Below, one piece after another: positions 62,513 through 64,000 of a stretch of 64,000 bases of DNA. The stretch is from contig CM019238.1 of assembly GCA_009741485.1 (NCBI GenBank), positions 13,468,908-13,532,907 on the forward strand. Reading direction: 5' to 3'. The translations under genes and the position numbers were made by a program. How positions within the stretch are numbered: the stretch's first letter is position 1; each line of letters opens with the position of its first letter. This DNA is from Malurus cyaneus samueli. Taxonomy: Eukaryota > Chordata > Aves > Passeriformes > Maluridae. The notes beneath the pieces were generated by a model, which searched no databases, had not been told where the DNA came from, and saw nothing but the letters and a program-made list of their open reading frames with translations.

Positions 62513-64000
62513 GTAAGGCTGTTTTCTGAGCAGCACCTGGGCTGGGATGGCTCCAGCATCCCTCTGGATCTCCTCCCTATGGCTCTCACCTCCCTCCAGC
62601 CTCCGTGCCTTTAACTTTGCCAGTTTTTCCTCTGTTTTCCTGCCTTGGAGCTGGTCCCCTGCGAGATGGTCCCTGGCACTCAGTGATTCCTGTGTCCCTG
62701 CTGTGCCTGAGGTGCTCGGAGGATGGAGTGCAGGGATTCCAGGGGATGCTGGTGAGGCAGTTGGGAGCCTGGATGGGGAACAGCAGGTTTTTGTTCCCCC
62801 AACAGAAATCAGATTCTCCCCATCCACATCCCCAGCTCCAGAGGGAATAGGAGCGAGAAGAAAGGTGGAGCCTACAGAGCGCCCTTCCTCTGCCTGAACA
62901 GGGATGCTGTGGGCCAGCTGGGCTTGGGAAGGGGGAGCAGCGCTCATTCCCACTTTTCATGCCCATCTTGGGCAGCAGCTGGCTCGCCTGGAGCTGTGGT
63001 TTGTAGCCCCCCCTCATTCACTCCTCCCCCGTTTCTCCACAGAGCCCCTCGAAGGTGTCTTGCAAAGGAGTTGGCCTGCGGAAGTTTCCCGAGGAGCTTG
63101 GCCAAGGAATTAAGCACCTTGAACTTTCCAACAACTTCATCCAAAACCTGTCAGGCAGCTACATGCCAGGATTTGGGCAGCTGGAGTACCTGGATGTGTG
63201 TTTCAACCAGCTGGAAGCCGTGTCAGCCACCACCCTGGCTCGGCTGCCTCGGCTGCGCTCGCTCCTCCTGGGCTCGAACCACCTGGACCGGAATTATTTG
63301 GCTAACGGAGATGCCTTCCGTTTGCTCAGGAAAATAGAGGTCCTGGACCTGTCTGTGAACAACCTGGAGAGCCACATGGCCAGCTGGTACATCAGCAACC
63401 TCACCAGCCTGCGGGTGCTGGATCTCTCTGGGAACAGGATAACCAAACTGCTGGCAGGGACCTTTCGGAGCTCTCCACGGCTGCGCCAGCTCGACCTCAG
63501 TGACAACTACATCATGGACATCCAGGAGGGAGCTTTTGAGCCTCTGGAGGAGCTGGAGGTGCTGAACTTGGCTCTGAATTCCCTCCACTGTATCTCTGGC
63601 TTCAGCCTCACGCAGCTGCACGTTTTAAACCTCAGCTACAACTCCCTGGAGCTCTTCTTCTCCGAGGAGGCAGCGGAGCCCTACCTGCTCCGAGTGCTCG
63701 ACTTGAGCCATAACAGACTTCTCTCCTTCCCAGCGCTCCCCAAAGCCCATGATCTCACACACTTAAACCTCTCCAACAACCTCATTGCTTCCCTGCTCCC
63801 AGGCTCGCCCCGTCCTGGGGAGTTTGTCCTTTTCTACAAGGAGATGGAGAGGTTCAACAGGACCGTGCATCCTGCGGCCGCTCTGACACGTCTGGCTGAC
63901 CTGGATCTCAGCAATAACCTTCTGAAGCTGTTCCCATTTTCCTTCTTCCACCCTCTGGGCTCCCTGCACAGCCTCAGCCTGGCCAGGAACTGTCTTCAGG
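62408..64000 (+). CDS. LRRC32/NRROS-like leucine-rich-repeat membrane protein, partial
   Basis: Two exons join in phase 0: 62408-62512 and 63043 to beyond 64000, giving 354 codons in the window, incomplete at the 3' end. Residues 1-22 form a signal peptide (FLLWLLPAIL core), followed by a KVSCKGVGL N-cap and about ten LRRs (LxxLDLSxNxL type). The intron falls just before the KVSC motif, as I recall for human LRRC32. The best family match is GARP/NRROS: GAFEPLEELEVLNLALNSL, CISGFSL and SLSLARNCLQ align with both proteins, and the NYLA/ISNLTSLRVLDLSGN stretch looks closer to NRROS. These proteins are about 660-690 residues long and tether latent TGF-beta. Cys218 and Cys352 match GARP Cys211 and Cys350. 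N-glycosylation sequons lie at about 70, 154, 231, 277 and 307. Start chosen because it is the first ATG after a TATA box and opens a signal peptide. Paralogue identity is uncertain: it could be a third family member. A TLR-like LRR protein is less likely. Confidence 0.88.
62513..63042 (+). other. LRR gene intron 1 (530 bases)
   Basis: The intron has gtaagg..cacag ends, a C/T-rich 3' tract and no repeats or other features that I recognise. Confidence 0.85.
63043..64000 (+). CDS. LRR gene exon 2: leucine-rich repeats, runs off window
   Basis: The acceptor is tttctccacag and the frame stays open for 319 codons to the window edge with no stop. LDLS/LNLS repeats occur at roughly 24-residue spacing. 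A less regular insert around residues 285-315 (GSPRPGEF..NRTVHP) sits where GARP and NRROS also have a longer non-LRR loop. The C-terminal LRRs, membrane span and tail must lie downstream. Confidence 0.9.

Overview
The window looks like genomic DNA from a bird. About 30 fragments of the CR1 LINE family are scattered through it. They are 5'-truncated, on both strands, and most retain the family's 3' end. Introns are large and non-coding, and the one gene recognised with certainty is vertebrate ectodysplasin A (EDA), whose coding exons match the human gene exon by exon in length and phase. A songbird or another bird with the usual CR1 load fits, but the species cannot be fixed from the sequence.

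Layout. Positions 1-32769 are inferred to be the 3' part of EDA intron 1: no coding exon is visible, exon 1 (cytoplasmic tail and membrane anchor) is not in the window, and the CpG-dense first ~350 bases may be the shore of the exon 1/promoter island. EDA coding exons 2-8 lie on the + strand at 32770-32875, 49101-49130, 52236-52415, 53169-53203, 53306-53357, 56034-56164 and 57461-57712. They encode, in order, the furin site, a basic linker, the collagen-like Gly-X-Y stretch and the TNF homology domain, 261 codons in all. The two adjacent donors that make EDA-A1 and EDA-A2 are both present. The 3' UTR starts at 57713; it has a proximal AATAAA at 58733 and an AU-rich distal end with ATTAAA at 61456, and the longer form would contain a CR1 copy.

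From 62408 to the window edge, on the same strand, is the beginning of a second gene: a short signal-peptide exon, a 530-base intron and a long leucine-rich-repeat exon that runs off the end. It belongs to the LRRC32 (GARP)/NRROS (LRRC33) family, which anchors latent TGF-beta on cell surfaces, and it retains both cysteines that in human GARP bond to proTGF-beta. Its place beside EDA does not fit the locus of either LRRC32 or NRROS as I know them, so it may be a third member of the family. This is the most interesting item in the window.

The rest is intronic: CR1 copies, two minisatellites close together (34-base unit x13 and 40-base unit), a ~530-base (CCAT)n array in EDA intron 6, a perfect 78-base duplication beside a (GGAT)n array, a perfect hairpin, and a small CpG cluster in intron 1. 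EDA and the LRR gene are adjacent but nothing in the sequence shows that they act together; EDA signals through EDAR/NF-kB in skin appendages and the LRR protein would act in TGF-beta presentation.
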